NCBI RefSeq assembly: GCF_004153165.1
Contig: NZ_SEMD01000015.1
Coordinates: 1-64,000 of the forward strand
Source of the DNA: Sporolactobacillus sp. THM7-4
Lineage (GTDB): Bacteria > Bacillota > Bacilli > Bacillales > Sporolactobacillaceae
DNA length: 64,000 nt
Direction: 5' to 3'
Part shown: in pieces, positions 7,915-16,655 of the stretch
Numbering within the stretch: position 1 is the first letter of the stretch
How the letters are laid out: each line of letters begins with the position of its first letter
Translations under genes and position numbers: made by a program
The notes under the pieces: generated by a model
What the model was told of the DNA's origin: nothing
The model's input: the letters and a program-made list of their open reading frames with translations, nothing else
The model's database searches: none

Positions 7915-7937
7915 TCGTTTACTTATGGTACGGTTCA
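7915..7937 (-). repeat. Proximal att-like direct repeat at the rlmH stop
   Basis: Contains the last codons of rlmH (E-P-Y-H-K-stop) and the next six bases. It is a 22/23 match to 2088-2110 and the counterpart of the SCC attachment core at the 3' end of orfX/rlmH. Confidence 0.6.
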
Positions 7938-8398
7938 TTCCTGATAATTTTGAACGCTCTGTAGATCTGCTCGATCAGGATCAGCCGCATCAGCTGGTGC
8001 GGAAAAGTAAATGCTGAAAAAGACAGTTTTAAGTCGGCGCGCCGGAGTACCTCATCACTCAGTCCGTTTGATCCGCCAATAATAAAAGCAAGATCACTGT
8101 GTCCATATGTGGTGAGGTCCCTGATTTGTCCGGCGAAGGCTTCTGAAGTCATTGACCGCCCTTTGATGGCGAGTGCAATCGCATATGTGCCTTGCGGAAG
8201 TTTTTTCAGCACCCGCTCACCCTCCGCCCGCTTGACTTGTTCTATTTCCGCTTCTGAAAGATTCTCAGGAGCCCTTTCATCGGCAACTTCGGTCACTGAC
8301 ACCGTTGCATACGGCCGAAGGCGCTTTATGTATTCCGCCATTCCCTGCTTAAAATAGATCTCTTTCAATTTACCGACAGCTAAAATTTCGATATTCAC
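7919..8398 (-). CDS. rlmH: 23S rRNA (pseudouridine1915-N3)-methyltransferase RlmH
   Basis: A 159-residue SPOUT-class methyltransferase, the usual family length. It contains the SAM-binding knot sequence FIIGGSNGL (residues about 102-110) and the conserved tail LRLILIEQIYRAFKIIRNEPYHK. It methylates pseudouridine 1915 in helix 69 of 23S rRNA using SAM. This is the known integration gene of SCC elements in staphylococci (orfX), and its last codons are duplicated 5.8 kb away at 2088-2110. Here it lies between htrA and the island, close to its B. subtilis location near walRK. Confidence 0.97.
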   Translation of the reverse strand: MNIEILAVGKLKEIYFKQGMAEYIKRLRPYATVSVTEVADERAPENLSEAEIEQVKRAEGERVLKKLPQGTYAIALAIKGRSMTSEAFAGQIRDLTTYGHSDLAFIIGGSNGLSDEVLRRADLKLSFSAFTFPHQLMRLILIEQIYRAFKIIRNEPYHK

Positions 8399-8423
8399 AG
8401 CTTATCCCATCCTTATACATAAG

Positions 8424-8778
8424 TTATGCACAGAAGTTATGCACATATCCACAACGAGCATCCACATTCAGTATGAAAGCACCCGTTTGCTACAATATCT
8501 GTATGTAAAAAAGCCCCATTTTCCCCCATTGTGGATAACTAAAAGATAGTATATCTGATCCATTCCCGCCACCACTCTGTTTCAAATCGATTGAAAACTC
8601 CTGTTCGCCTGTAAGCAAAATCCACATAGTAGAACAAAAATGCCTTAAAAACAGACTTATTCTGTGGTCGGCCCGATAAAGAGACCGACCGGATCACTTT
8701 TGCACACCGTTTGTCTCTTTTCAGATTATTTTTGATTAATAAACAAATAAGTCACTATTGTGAATAACTTGTGCATAA
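8424..8778. promoter_or_regulatory. Cluster of DnaA boxes in the rlmH-htrA spacer
   Basis: Within the 533-bp gene-free region 8399-8931 there are five perfect TTATNCACA boxes: 8424-8432 and 8437-8445 (plus), 8530-8538, 8759-8767 and 8770-8778 (minus). Near matches occur at 8413-8421 and 8445-8453. Two tight pairs (13 and 11 bp apart) flank a single box. B. subtilis has origin-proximal DnaA-box clusters that titrate DnaA and restrain initiation, so a similar role is possible. A GGTCGG...CCGACC hairpin lies at about 8667-8693. Confidence 0.65.
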
Positions 8779-8886
8779 CTCAATGGATTGTGTTTCACTT
8801 TTTTCGTAACCTAATCACTAACGGGCATGCCCAGGCCATTCTCCCCACCGCCCCTGTTAATTAATACCACAACTTTTGAATGAAAA

Positions 8887-8919
8887 AAGGCACAGGGACT
8901 TTTCTTGTCCTTGTGCCTT
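8887..8919 (-). terminator. Intrinsic terminator of the wal-htrA operon
   Basis: Thirteen-base arms (8887-8899 and 8907-8919, around AAGGCACAGGGAC), one mismatch, followed on the minus strand by TTTTTTCA. It starts 12 bases beyond the htrA stop. Confidence 0.88.
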
Positions 8920-8931
8920 GGACAGCTATTT

Positions 8932-10161
8932 TCACGAGAATGTCTTGCTGCCCAGGGTCAGTTGCGTCGTATGCACTTTCCCTGACCGATAAAACTTAAG
9001 CTGAACGCGTTGACCTGGGTGAAGATGCGTGTACATGTACGTAGAAAATTCAATGTAACTGTTGATTTTAAATCCGTTGATTTCTGTAATCACGTCTCCC
9101 GCTTCGAGATTGCTTCTCGCAGCCGGGCTTCCCGTCTGAACGTCGGTGACAACGAGTCCGCCCTTAACCGATTTCGGCAAGTCAAGCTGGTCTATCTGAT
9201 CACTTGGAACCATCGACAGATCCACGATACTGACACCGAGGAGCGGCCGTTTGATTTTCTGTCCGCTCTCAAGTTCGTTGATCACTGGCTTAGCGATGTT
9301 TATCGGGATAGCGAATCCAATCCCCTCAACGCCTTCAGATGCGTCTGAGATTTTCGAGGAGTTAATCCCGATTACCTGGCCTCCGATATTCACAAGCGCG
9401 CCGCCACTGTTTCCGGGATTAATCGCGGCGTCCGTCTGAAGCACCTGCGCCTGTACCGATGCGTTGTTGGCCTGAACCGGAATCGTCCGGTTTGTGGAAC
9501 TGATTATGCCTTGAGTAACCGACCCTGAGAATCCAAGCGGATTTCCAATCGCAATCGCCGGCTCACCTCGTTTCAGCGTGGCTGAGTTGCCAAACTCAGC
9601 GATTGTTTTTACTTTCGCCGCCGGTATTCTGAGAACGGCAAGATCATAAAGCGCATCCTTTCCGAGCACCCGGGCGTCCACTTTATCGCTATCAGTCAGA
9701 CGTATCTCGACTTTACCCGCACCCGCTACCACGTGGTTATTCGTTACGACGTATGCGTAGGGGCCAGCGCGTTTATAGATGATTCCTGAACCGATCCCGG
9801 ATTCCGTATACTGGTTGTCAAAGAAATTGGCCTTCTGCAGGTTAATAACTGCGACAACAGCAGGGGATACTTTAGCGACCGCCCGGGTAACCGACGAGTT
9901 GACATTCAGGTTTACTTCACGGTTCAGAAGGGTCGGACTGCCGGAGTTGGTCGCTGTTTGATTTCCAGTCGTTACAGTGTAGGGCAAAACACCAAGATCA
10001 GAAAGGATCGGAGCAAAAATCAGGAAACAAACGATGCCAACGATAGCGCCGATAAAGCCGGCAAAAAACCAGCCGCCCCGTCCTCTTTTTCTGCTTGAAC
10101 GATTCGGCTCAGGATCCGATTCCGGAGACCTTTCCGCGCGGTTATCATCATAAAAACCCAT
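8932..10161 (-). CDS. htrA: HtrA-family membrane-anchored serine protease
   Basis: A 409-residue protein: charged N-terminal cytoplasmic part, one membrane anchor about 31-58, trypsin-like protease domain with catalytic His143 (TNNHVV), Asp173 (YDLAVL) and Ser252 (GNSGGAL), and one C-terminal PDZ domain about 310-400. It degrades or refolds misfolded secreted proteins outside the membrane. As in B. subtilis (yyxA/htrC) it is the distal gene of the walRKHIJ cluster, but a 250-bp gap after walJ leaves room for its own promoter. ATG 10161 has GGAGGAATGAT upstream. Confidence 0.95.
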   Translation of the reverse strand: MGFYDDNRAERSPESDPEPNRSSRKRGRGGWFFAGFIGAIVGIVCFLIFAPILSDLGVLPYTVTTGNQTATNSGSPTLLNREVNLNVNSSVTRAVAKVSPAVVAVINLQKANFFDNQYTESGIGSGIIYKRAGPYAYVVTNNHVVAGAGKVEIRLTDSDKVDARVLGKDALYDLAVLRIPAAKVKTIAEFGNSATLKRGEPAIAIGNPLGFSGSVTQGIISSTNRTIPVQANNASVQAQVLQTDAAINPGNSGGALVNIGGQVIGINSSKISDASEGVEGIGFAIPINIAKPVINELESGQKIKRPLLGVSIVDLSMVPSDQIDQLDLPKSVKGGLVVTDVQTGSPAARSNLEAGDVITEINGFKINSYIEFSTYMYTHLHPGQRVQLKFYRSGKVHTTQLTLGSKTFS

Positions 10162-10411
10162 AACATCATTCCTCCTCTATGTCTCATGCCCTTGATTCAG
10201 CCGATAGGGAAAAGAGCGGGTATTCAGCGGCCGAATCTCTCGTGTAATCTTAATGTACCACCTCATACCTGCTCTTATAAAAATTATGTGACAATTTTTA
10301 AAAACACTCAAAAAACCTTATTCTTCTATGTAAAGATTGGCCAAAATCTCCCGATTTATACACGTCGCCGGTTGAGAGAACCCGGCAATCTATTGCCGAC
10401 GCCGTTCACCA

Positions 10412-11206
10412 TCAGACAGCAGTTAAATGGGTCGGGTTTTCAGGATCGGTATCAAGAAGTTCGATTTCCCGGCCCATTTTCAGACCGCTCATCTCAAGTT
10501 TCTCTGCAACGCTCATCCTTGCCAGCTCTTTCATGTTATTATCTTTACTCAGATGCGCAAGATATATTTTTTTTGTCCGGTTGCCAAGCACGTCTCGCAG
10601 AGCAACACCGGATTCATCATTGGAGATGTGGCCGGTATCCCCGATAATTCTCCTCTTTACGTTCCACGGATAGCGGCCCATCATCAGCATTTCTGTATCA
10701 TGGTTTGATTCCATCACATAGATGTCTGAATCACCGATTATTCCTTTGATATGTTCGGAAACATAACCCAGATCCGTTAACAGCGTCAGTTTTTTATCCT
10801 GCTGATGAAAAACAAAAAACATGGGATCAGCCGCGTCATGGGATACAGAAAAGGATTCAATATCCAGACTGCAGAAACTTTTTATTGTATTCGCCTGGAA
10901 TATAAATTTCTGCTCCAGTGGAATTTCGCCGATCGACGGCGACATGGCTTGCCAGGTCTTTTCATTGGCATACACAGGCGTGTGAAATCGTCTCGCAAAA
11001 ACGCCCAGCCCTTTGACGTGGTCGCTGTGTTCATGGGTAACCAATATCGCGTCAATATCCTCCGGCCTTCGGTTAATGCGGCCGAGCAGATCGATCATTT
11101 TCTTTCCGCTAAGTCCGCAATCGATGAGCAGCCGCTGATCTTCCGTCTCCAAATAGAGCGAATTCCCCGTACTTCCACTTGCGAGTATACTGCAGTAAAA
11201 TGTCAT
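10412..11206 (-). CDS. walJ: WalJ (YycJ) metallo-beta-lactamase-fold nuclease-like protein
   Basis: 264 residues with the MBL signature THEHSDHVKG and a DCGLSGKK start, then LLTDLGYV and ESNHD metal-ligand regions. WalJ/YycJ is a putative 5'-3' exonuclease or phosphodiesterase linked to coordination of replication and division in Gram-positives. Start at 11206 is chosen for GGGGAGTGA and the conserved MTFYCSILASGSTGN beginning; the longer frame to 11266 overlaps the walI 3' region without an RBS. Fourth accessory gene of the walRK operon, 69 bp after walI. Confidence 0.93.
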   Translation of the reverse strand: MTFYCSILASGSTGNSLYLETEDQRLLIDCGLSGKKMIDLLGRINRRPEDIDAILVTHEHSDHVKGLGVFARRFHTPVYANEKTWQAMSPSIGEIPLEQKFIFQANTIKSFCSLDIESFSVSHDAADPMFFVFHQQDKKLTLLTDLGYVSEHIKGIIGDSDIYVMESNHDTEMLMMGRYPWNVKRRIIGDTGHISNDESGVALRDVLGNRTKKIYLAHLSKDNNMKELARMSVAEKLEMSGLKMGREIELLDTDPENPTHLTAV

Positions 11207-11275
11207 CTCAATCACTCCCCGAAAAGTAAAACTTTTTTCTTTCTTTTTCATCCGGACAACGCACACACCTTCAGA

Positions 11276-12094
11276 TCAGTCAAGTTTCTGGACCGCGCCG
11301 GAAACCGCATTGACAAAGTACTCCTTTGTTCCAGTATCATATTTCACCACGATATGCCATGTGGGAACAAAGATAAGCGGTTCCGATCCCGCATCTCCTA
11401 CCAGGTTGACATAGCCGAGTTCCAGCTTATTAATTTCAGGATGCCGGGAAGCGGGCAGCTTATCTCTTGCACCGAGGTTGTTCAGTGCCGACTCGGCATT
11501 GATGACTCCGGTTTTATTAGTCTTCTCAAATATAAAATAGCTCTGCCGGTAGCCGGTTACCTGGTTGTTATCGATCATGAAACGAAGCATCTGAATATTA
11601 CTCCGTCTGCTGACGAATACAGGCCGGCCTTCGTATGTCTGAACAAAATTCATCGTTCCTGATTGAACATCGGTCTGCCAGTACTGGTATTGATCTCCAT
11701 TGTAAATTCGGGTCAGCAGATTTTTTAATTGCTCTGGTTTTTCCGTAGAAATCGCAATCGGTTTATCAAATATACTGTGGAGTGCAAGACCGTTGCTTTC
11801 TACCGTTATCGTTTGTTTCGGCAGGCCCCCCTGAGGTTTCATCAGTAAAACGAGGGCATTCTTTTCTGGTGAAAGGTCTGCTCTCCTGCCACGGAGAAAG
11901 GTTACATTCTGAGGCGTAGCAGGTACGGTCGTATTCAGTTTCACGCTGTGATTCTGGAGAACATCTGTCGTCTGACCCTCCGCAAGTCCACCGATGCTCT
12001 CATTGTCCTGCCTCTGATACAGTTCAAAAACCAGAAAGGCGTCCAGGAGAAGAAAACACACGATAAAAATAGATTTGGTTTTTCTCCAGTTCAT
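11276..12094 (-). CDS. walI: WalI (YycI) regulator of the WalK kinase
   Basis: 272 residues: a single N-terminal membrane helix (about 6-22) and an extracytoplasmic YycI domain. In B. subtilis and staphylococci, WalI and WalH form a membrane complex with WalK that tunes its activity. ATG overlaps the walH stop (ATGA, 12091-12094), showing translational coupling. RBS AAGAGGAA inside walH. Confidence 0.93.
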   Translation of the reverse strand: MNWRKTKSIFIVCFLLLDAFLVFELYQRQDNESIGGLAEGQTTDVLQNHSVKLNTTVPATPQNVTFLRGRRADLSPEKNALVLLMKPQGGLPKQTITVESNGLALHSIFDKPIAISTEKPEQLKNLLTRIYNGDQYQYWQTDVQSGTMNFVQTYEGRPVFVSRRSNIQMLRFMIDNNQVTGYRQSYFIFEKTNKTGVINAESALNNLGARDKLPASRHPEINKLELGYVNLVGDAGSEPLIFVPTWHIVVKYDTGTKEYFVNAVSGAVQKLD

Positions 12095-13425
12095 TGCAGA
12101 TTCCTCTTTTCGTTTTTAACGTTGAGAGGTATTGTAGCGTCTGTTGCTGAATACCAGCGATTATCCATTTTATAAAACCAATCCGGCGTCAGTACCAGGT
12201 AATGTCCGTTTCCCTGCTGAGGACGGGTCAGCCTGTAGCCGATATCCATGTCCTGAATCTCATTTACAGGAACCGATGCCGCACGCAACTTCTGCAGCAT
12301 TTCCTCTCCAGAGTCCAGAGAGACCGTTCCCTGTTCATCAATCGGATTAAGATTCAGCAGTGTCCTGTAGAGATTGCTCAATTCTCCGTTTTTCCAGATG
12401 AGCTCCATTGTCGTGAGATATGGGTTTGGATAATACTCCGTATTGTAAACCAGATGATCACCGAGTCGCATCCGAAAAACAACCTCATCCTGCTGGTTTC
12501 TTACTGAAGACGTGATTCCGTCGTACATGTAATCATCGGTCCAGCCTTTAAAATTGTTGATAAAGTCAAAGCTGTGGAGAATCGGGTCAGTTTCTCCCTG
12601 GGAACCACTACTGATTCCCGGATTCACATACTGGAGAATATTGCCCGTTTTTTCAAGCTGGCGTGTCCCGTCCGAGTAAGCCGTTTCCCCTCTGTTGTAG
12701 AATACGTTGTTCGGATCGTTGAACAAAGCCGGGATAAAGCTGCTGATCGGTATATCTTCATAATAGGTCATAATCCCGCTAAGCTTCGTTTGAACAGCCG
12801 GAAGATAAACCCGTTTTTTCATCAAATCCTGTCTGCTGTAAGGAATCCAATTGCGGTTTGTCAGCACCTGTTGGAGATCATCGACATTTATCCGATTGAT
12901 CACCGCATAGAACCTGGCCGTTCCATCCTGCGTGCGAAATACAGCCACGAGCGGACGGCCTTTCAGTAGTGAAGGATAAACTTCCAGGCGATCCATGCGT
13001 ACGTTATTCGGTAATGAAAGATCATTCTGATCGAACTGAAAAACCTTTTTGAGTGTTTCCTGAGTAAGCGGAGCCGGAAAAATTATTTCATAAGAAGTCA
13101 AGCCGTCACGTGCCGGGATATTTTTCCTGCTGAATATAGGATAAGCATGGATAAAGGAGGCATTCTGAATGAGCCGGTAGGCCTTCATGATCTCACTGTT
13201 TTCTGTCTGCCCGCTCGTTAGACCGCCTGTATGACGAAGGATAAGATAAGGACGAATCACGTCTGATGCTTCTCTCGACTCAGCGATGGCCACCTGTTTC
13301 ACTGATTCGGAGGGCCCTTTGTAATTCTGATAATCTGTTTTATAAAACCAGATATTCCAGGTCATCGCAACAGAAGCGAGAACAAGAACGCTTAATAGAA
13401 TGGATTTGAACGTTTCTCTCTGCAA
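12091..13425 (-). CDS. walH: WalH (YycH) regulator of the WalK kinase
   Basis: 444 residues (B. subtilis YycH 455): one N-terminal membrane segment (about 6-26, ILLSVLVLASVAMTWNIWF) and a large extracytoplasmic domain; partner of WalI and WalK. I set the start at TTG 13425, right after GGAGGAGAG at 13433-13441 and two bases inside the walK stop region. An ATG at 13443 is in frame but would use that RBS as coding sequence. Coupled to walK and walI. Confidence 0.9.
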   Translation of the reverse strand: MQRETFKSILLSVLVLASVAMTWNIWFYKTDYQNYKGPSESVKQVAIAESREASDVIRPYLILRHTGGLTSGQTENSEIMKAYRLIQNASFIHAYPIFSRKNIPARDGLTSYEIIFPAPLTQETLKKVFQFDQNDLSLPNNVRMDRLEVYPSLLKGRPLVAVFRTQDGTARFYAVINRINVDDLQQVLTNRNWIPYSRQDLMKKRVYLPAVQTKLSGIMTYYEDIPISSFIPALFNDPNNVFYNRGETAYSDGTRQLEKTGNILQYVNPGISSGSQGETDPILHSFDFINNFKGWTDDYMYDGITSSVRNQQDEVVFRMRLGDHLVYNTEYYPNPYLTTMELIWKNGELSNLYRTLLNLNPIDEQGTVSLDSGEEMLQKLRAASVPVNEIQDMDIGYRLTRPQQGNGHYLVLTPDWFYKMDNRWYSATDATIPLNVKNEKRNLQ

Positions 13426-13426
13426 G

Positions 13427-15244
13427 TTACTCTCCTCCTCCATCAAGCGGCAGAATAAAATGGATCGCTGTTCCCTTGTTCCATTCACTTTCCGCCCAAA
13501 TCTCCCCGCCCTGGGCTTCAATCATTTCCCTGGCAATGGCCAGTCCCAGACCTGTTCCGCCTAATTTACGCGATCTTGCCCGATCGACACGGTAAAAACG
13601 GTTAAACACCTTCGTCAGATTTTCTTTCGGAATTCCAACACCCTGGTCAGTAATGACCGTCTTGACTTTATTTCCCTTTCTTGCGACCTTGAATGAAATC
13701 AAACCCCCTTCCGGCGAATATTTAATCGCGTTTGAGAGGATATTATCAATCACCTGTGTCAGTTTGTCACGGTCAATTTGAACCATTAAATCGTACTTTG
13801 GCAGCTTGCGTATAAACCGAATGTTTTGCTTTTTCGACATATCGAAGCGATCAATAATCCGATGACAAAATTCCACATAATCCGTTTGCTGCAAATTAAT
13901 CTTATAGTCCTTCGAATCAAGTCTTGACAACTGCAACAAGTCATTGACCAGACGAATCATCCGCTCTGTTTCAGTCTGGGTAACATCCAGAAATTTGGTC
14001 GCAAGGCGAGCATCCTTGACAGCGCCGTCCTGAAGTGCTTCAAGATAGCTTTTCATCGTAGTCAGCGGTGTCCTTAATTCATGAGAAACATTGGCCACGA
14101 ATTCACGACGCTCCATATCGACCTGCTCCTGTTCCGTTACATCATGAATGACAGCAATCAGACCATTAAAGGCACCATTTTCCTTCTTTACAACCGAGAA
14201 GTTCGCTCTAAGCAGTACTGTATCTTCCTCATTACTGAAGTCAAGCATGATCGAATCGGTGATTTCGTAAAGATCCATTATTTTATAGTCTTTACGAATC
14301 TTAAGCACGTCAAGAATCGAGTTGCCGATTACCTCATGGCGGTAAATACCGAGCAGGGCTTCCGCCCGGTTATTCATCAGAATGACATTGCCCTTCCGGT
14401 CTGTCGCTATGACTCCATCCGTCATATACGCGAGTACGGACTTCAGTTTCCTCCGTTCAGATTCTGTCGTCGCCATCGCATCCTGCAGTTTTTTCGTCAT
14501 GTTATTAAACGATGAGGCAAGCTGCCCGATTTCATCCTGTTCGATCGCGTCCACTTTTCTTGTAAAATTCCCCCGGGAGATCGCAAGAACCTGCCGCTGC
14601 ATCTGAATCAGGGGTTTGGTAATGGTCCGGGCAAGAAAAAAACCGAGAACGGCGGTTATAATAAGGGAGAAAAGCGTTGCTGTTGCGAGAATCTGGTTGA
14701 TCGTGCGCAGCTGAGCATAAACCCCTTCAAAGGTTTTTTCAATATAGAGAACACCGTAACGCTGGTTATTGACTCGGATAGGGGTCGTAACAATATCTAC
14801 ACGCTCGCCATTATTTCGGTCCGTCCGCCTGTAGGTCTTTGAGCCCGTAGACGTCATCACATCGCGCATAATTAATTCATTCGTCGTTCTTTTTCCTACG
14901 ATGTCTGTGTGCTTATCGTCAGCGGCTACGATTACTCCGTTCTCATCAATCACTTCCATTTCCCGGATCTCTTTGTCGATATCAGGAAGCTGACTCTGAA
15001 TCTGATCAGCCATTTTTTTAGTATTGTTACCGTTCGTGTCCCTGGCCTCTTTAATCGCTTCACCGATATTATAGGCAACAATATTACTTTGGCTTTTCAG
15101 GGCACTTTCAAAATTGTCAAGAGAATAATTCTTAAGACGTTCGGTAAAATAGACACCAATCAGCTGCATCGCAAGCAAAATAAGTAATGTATAAATGACA
15201 ACAACTTTAAACTGAATCGATTTAAAGAAACCGACCTTATTCAT
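13427..15244 (-). CDS. walK: WalK sensor histidine kinase
   Basis: 605 residues: TM1 about 12-33, extracytoplasmic Cache/PAS-like loop, TM2 about 184-205, HAMP about 206-258, PAS about 265-370, HisKA with phospho-acceptor His388 in SHELRTPLT, and HATPase_c with N box [11 protein letters not shown] and G box DQGVGIP. It senses cell-wall (lipid II/hydrolase) status and phosphorylates WalR, the essential system controlling autolysins. Start at ATG 15244 gives the conserved [13 protein letters not shown] beginning and overlaps the walR stop (ATGA). Confidence 0.97.
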   Translation of the reverse strand: MNKVGFFKSIQFKVVVIYTLLILLAMQLIGVYFTERLKNYSLDNFESALKSQSNIVAYNIGEAIKEARDTNGNNTKKMADQIQSQLPDIDKEIREMEVIDENGVIVAADDKHTDIVGKRTTNELIMRDVMTSTGSKTYRRTDRNNGERVDIVTTPIRVNNQRYGVLYIEKTFEGVYAQLRTINQILATATLFSLIITAVLGFFLARTITKPLIQMQRQVLAISRGNFTRKVDAIEQDEIGQLASSFNNMTKKLQDAMATTESERRKLKSVLAYMTDGVIATDRKGNVILMNNRAEALLGIYRHEVIGNSILDVLKIRKDYKIMDLYEITDSIMLDFSNEEDTVLLRANFSVVKKENGAFNGLIAVIHDVTEQEQVDMERREFVANVSHELRTPLTTMKSYLEALQDGAVKDARLATKFLDVTQTETERMIRLVNDLLQLSRLDSKDYKINLQQTDYVEFCHRIIDRFDMSKKQNIRFIRKLPKYDLMVQIDRDKLTQVIDNILSNAIKYSPEGGLISFKVARKGNKVKTVITDQGVGIPKENLTKVFNRFYRVDRARSRKLGGTGLGLAIAREMIEAQGGEIWAESEWNKGTAIHFILPLDGGGE

Positions 15245-15957
15245 TCTGATGACTCCTGATTGGGAAGCTTCAGGTAATAGCCGACTCCCCGCCTCGTAAT
15301 AATCCAATCCGGCCTGCTTGGATTATCTTCAACTTTTTCACGCAGACGGCGCACAGTCACATCGACCGTCCGTACGTCTCCGAAATAATCATACCCCCAT
15401 ACAGTCTGAAGCAGGTTCTCACGGGTCATGACTTGCCCCAGATGTTCAGCGAGATAACGTAAAAGTTCGAACTCACGGTGGGTCAGCTCGATTACCTTGC
15501 CGCGCTTTGTTACGATATAGGCATCCAGATGAATGACCAGATCTCCGATTTCAATGTCATTCTCCTTATTTTTTTCTTCCTCAGGTACTTCCTGATGATG
15601 ACGGCGCAGGTTGGCTTTCACACGGGCAATCAATTCGCGGTTACTGAAAGGCTTTGTTACATAATCATCCGCACCCATTTCCAGACCGAGCACCTTGTCA
15701 ATTTCCGAATCCTTTGCCGTAAGCATAATGATCGGCATATTGTGTGTTTTGCGGATTTCCCGGCAAACTTCCATTCCGTCCTTAACAGGAAGCATAACGT
15801 CCAACAGGACCATATCCGGATTTTCCTGTTCCACTTTCTCCAAAGCTTCACCGCCGTCGTACGCGCACACGACCTCGAAACCCTCATTCTCTAAATTAAA
15901 TTGCAATATATCCGCTATCGGCTGTTCATCATCCACTACTAATATTTTATTATTCAT
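15241..15957 (-). CDS. walR: WalR OmpR-family response regulator
   Basis: 238 residues: receiver domain with acidic pair Asp9/Asp10, phosphorylation site Asp53 (LLDVML), Thr80 and Lys102. Thr101 corresponds to the PrkC phosphorylation site known in B. subtilis WalR. The C-terminal winged helix ends [16 protein letters not shown]...GVGYYL. Essential regulator of peptidoglycan hydrolases. ATG 15957 ([10 protein letters not shown]) is preferred to the longer frame. First gene of the walRKHIJ operon, promoter at 16082-16111. Confidence 0.97.
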   Translation of the reverse strand: MNNKILVVDDEQPIADILQFNLENEGFEVVCAYDGGEALEKVEQENPDMVLLDVMLPVKDGMEVCREIRKTHNMPIIMLTAKDSEIDKVLGLEMGADDYVTKPFSNRELIARVKANLRRHHQEVPEEEKNKENDIEIGDLVIHLDAYIVTKRGKVIELTHREFELLRYLAEHLGQVMTRENLLQTVWGYDYFGDVRTVDVTVRRLREKVEDNPSRPDWIITRRGVGYYLKLPNQESSE

Positions 15958-16081
15958 CAGAGGTATCCCCCTCGAAAATTTTTCGCTTATCGACCATTCC
16001 CCCGGCACCCAATAATGAGTCGCTTTCTGAAGAAAATGGGCCGTTCTTTTTCTTTTTTTATTTTTATGGATCAGTCAATTT

Positions 16082-16111
16082 ATTTTACCATAATCTCGTT
16101 TTTTCTGTCAT
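16082..16111 (-). promoter_or_regulatory. Probable walR promoter
   Basis: On the minus strand a -10 TAAAAT (complement of 16082-16087) and -35 ATGACA (complement of 16106-16111) with an 18-bp spacer. The -35 lies in the small palindrome GTCAT-A-ATGAC (16107-16117). It sits downstream of the tRNA terminator. Confidence 0.5.
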
Positions 16112-16128
16112 AATGACCTGTAAACAAA

Positions 16129-16161
16129 CCAGGCCTCCGGATCCATTTTCCAGAGGCCTGG
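16129..16161 (-). terminator. Intrinsic terminator of the tRNA cluster
   Basis: Perfect 9-bp arms CCAGGCCTC / GAGGCCTGG with TTTGTTT following on the minus strand, after tRNA-Phe. Confidence 0.85.
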
Positions 16162-16220
16162 TATTACGATGTATACATACATTATCAGGGAAGCTTTGAG
16201 CAGCGCAGTTATGAAAAGCA

Positions 16221-16293
<73 letters not shown>

Positions 16294-16305
16294 ACAACAA
16301 AATGA

Positions 16306-16378
16306 CGGATCCGATCGGATTTGAACCGACGATCTCCTGCGTGACAGGCAGGCATGTTAACCCCTACACCACGGATCC
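16306..16378 (-). tRNA. tRNA-Asp (GTC)
   Basis: Acceptor GGATCCG / CGGATCC, anticodon stem CCTGC with loop CTGTCAC giving GTC, T loop GGTTCAAATCC, discriminator G as expected for Asp. No encoded CCA. Confidence 0.96.
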
Positions 16379-16457
<79 letters not shown>

Positions 16458-16587
16458 ATGTTATCCTCCGCTATTTTACAGGTTTTCTTTTAATAAGACC
16501 AACCCTTTTTGCGGCACAGACAATATTGTACCATCCATAATTAATAAAAGCAACACCTTTTTATTATTTTTTTTATCGTATTAAAAA

Positions 16588-16620
16588 CCGGAACGGAAAT
16601 AACATTGATTTCCGTCCCGG
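16588..16620 (-). terminator. Intrinsic terminator of purA
   Basis: Thirteen-base arms around CCGGAACGGAAAT (16588-16600 with 16608-16620, one G-T), followed on the minus strand by TTTTTAATACG. Confidence 0.88.
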
Positions 16621-16655
16621 CTTTCCATATTTATATGTTTCTTTTCAGGATTTGT

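Larger units (their letters stand above)
2088..7937. mobile_element. Putative SCC-like island inserted at the 3' end of rlmH (no recombinase)
   Basis: The 5.8-kb block is bounded by a 23-bp direct repeat (2088-2110 and 7915-7937, 22 of 23 identical). The right copy covers the last codons and stop of rlmH, ending E-P-Y-H-K-stop. In staphylococci, SCC elements insert at exactly this place through CcrAB/CcrC serine recombinases, leaving att sites of the type GA(A/G)GC(A/T)TATCATAA. Cargo: metallo-hydrolase, MFS exporter plus TetR, decayed ABC ATPase, WYL regulator, GyrI-like and unknown small protein. No ccr-like ORF is present, so it would be a decayed or trans-mobilised element. The boundary repeat is observed; the mechanism is inferred. 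Confidence 0.55.

Noticed and set aside
2088-7937. ccr-type serine recombinase inside the island
   Set aside because: Every long frame in the block is accounted for by other families; none has a resolvase or recombinase pattern.
10805-11662. 285-aa plus ORF antisense to walJ/walI
   Set aside because: Runs through two well-recognised genes on the other strand; composition is that of a shadow frame.
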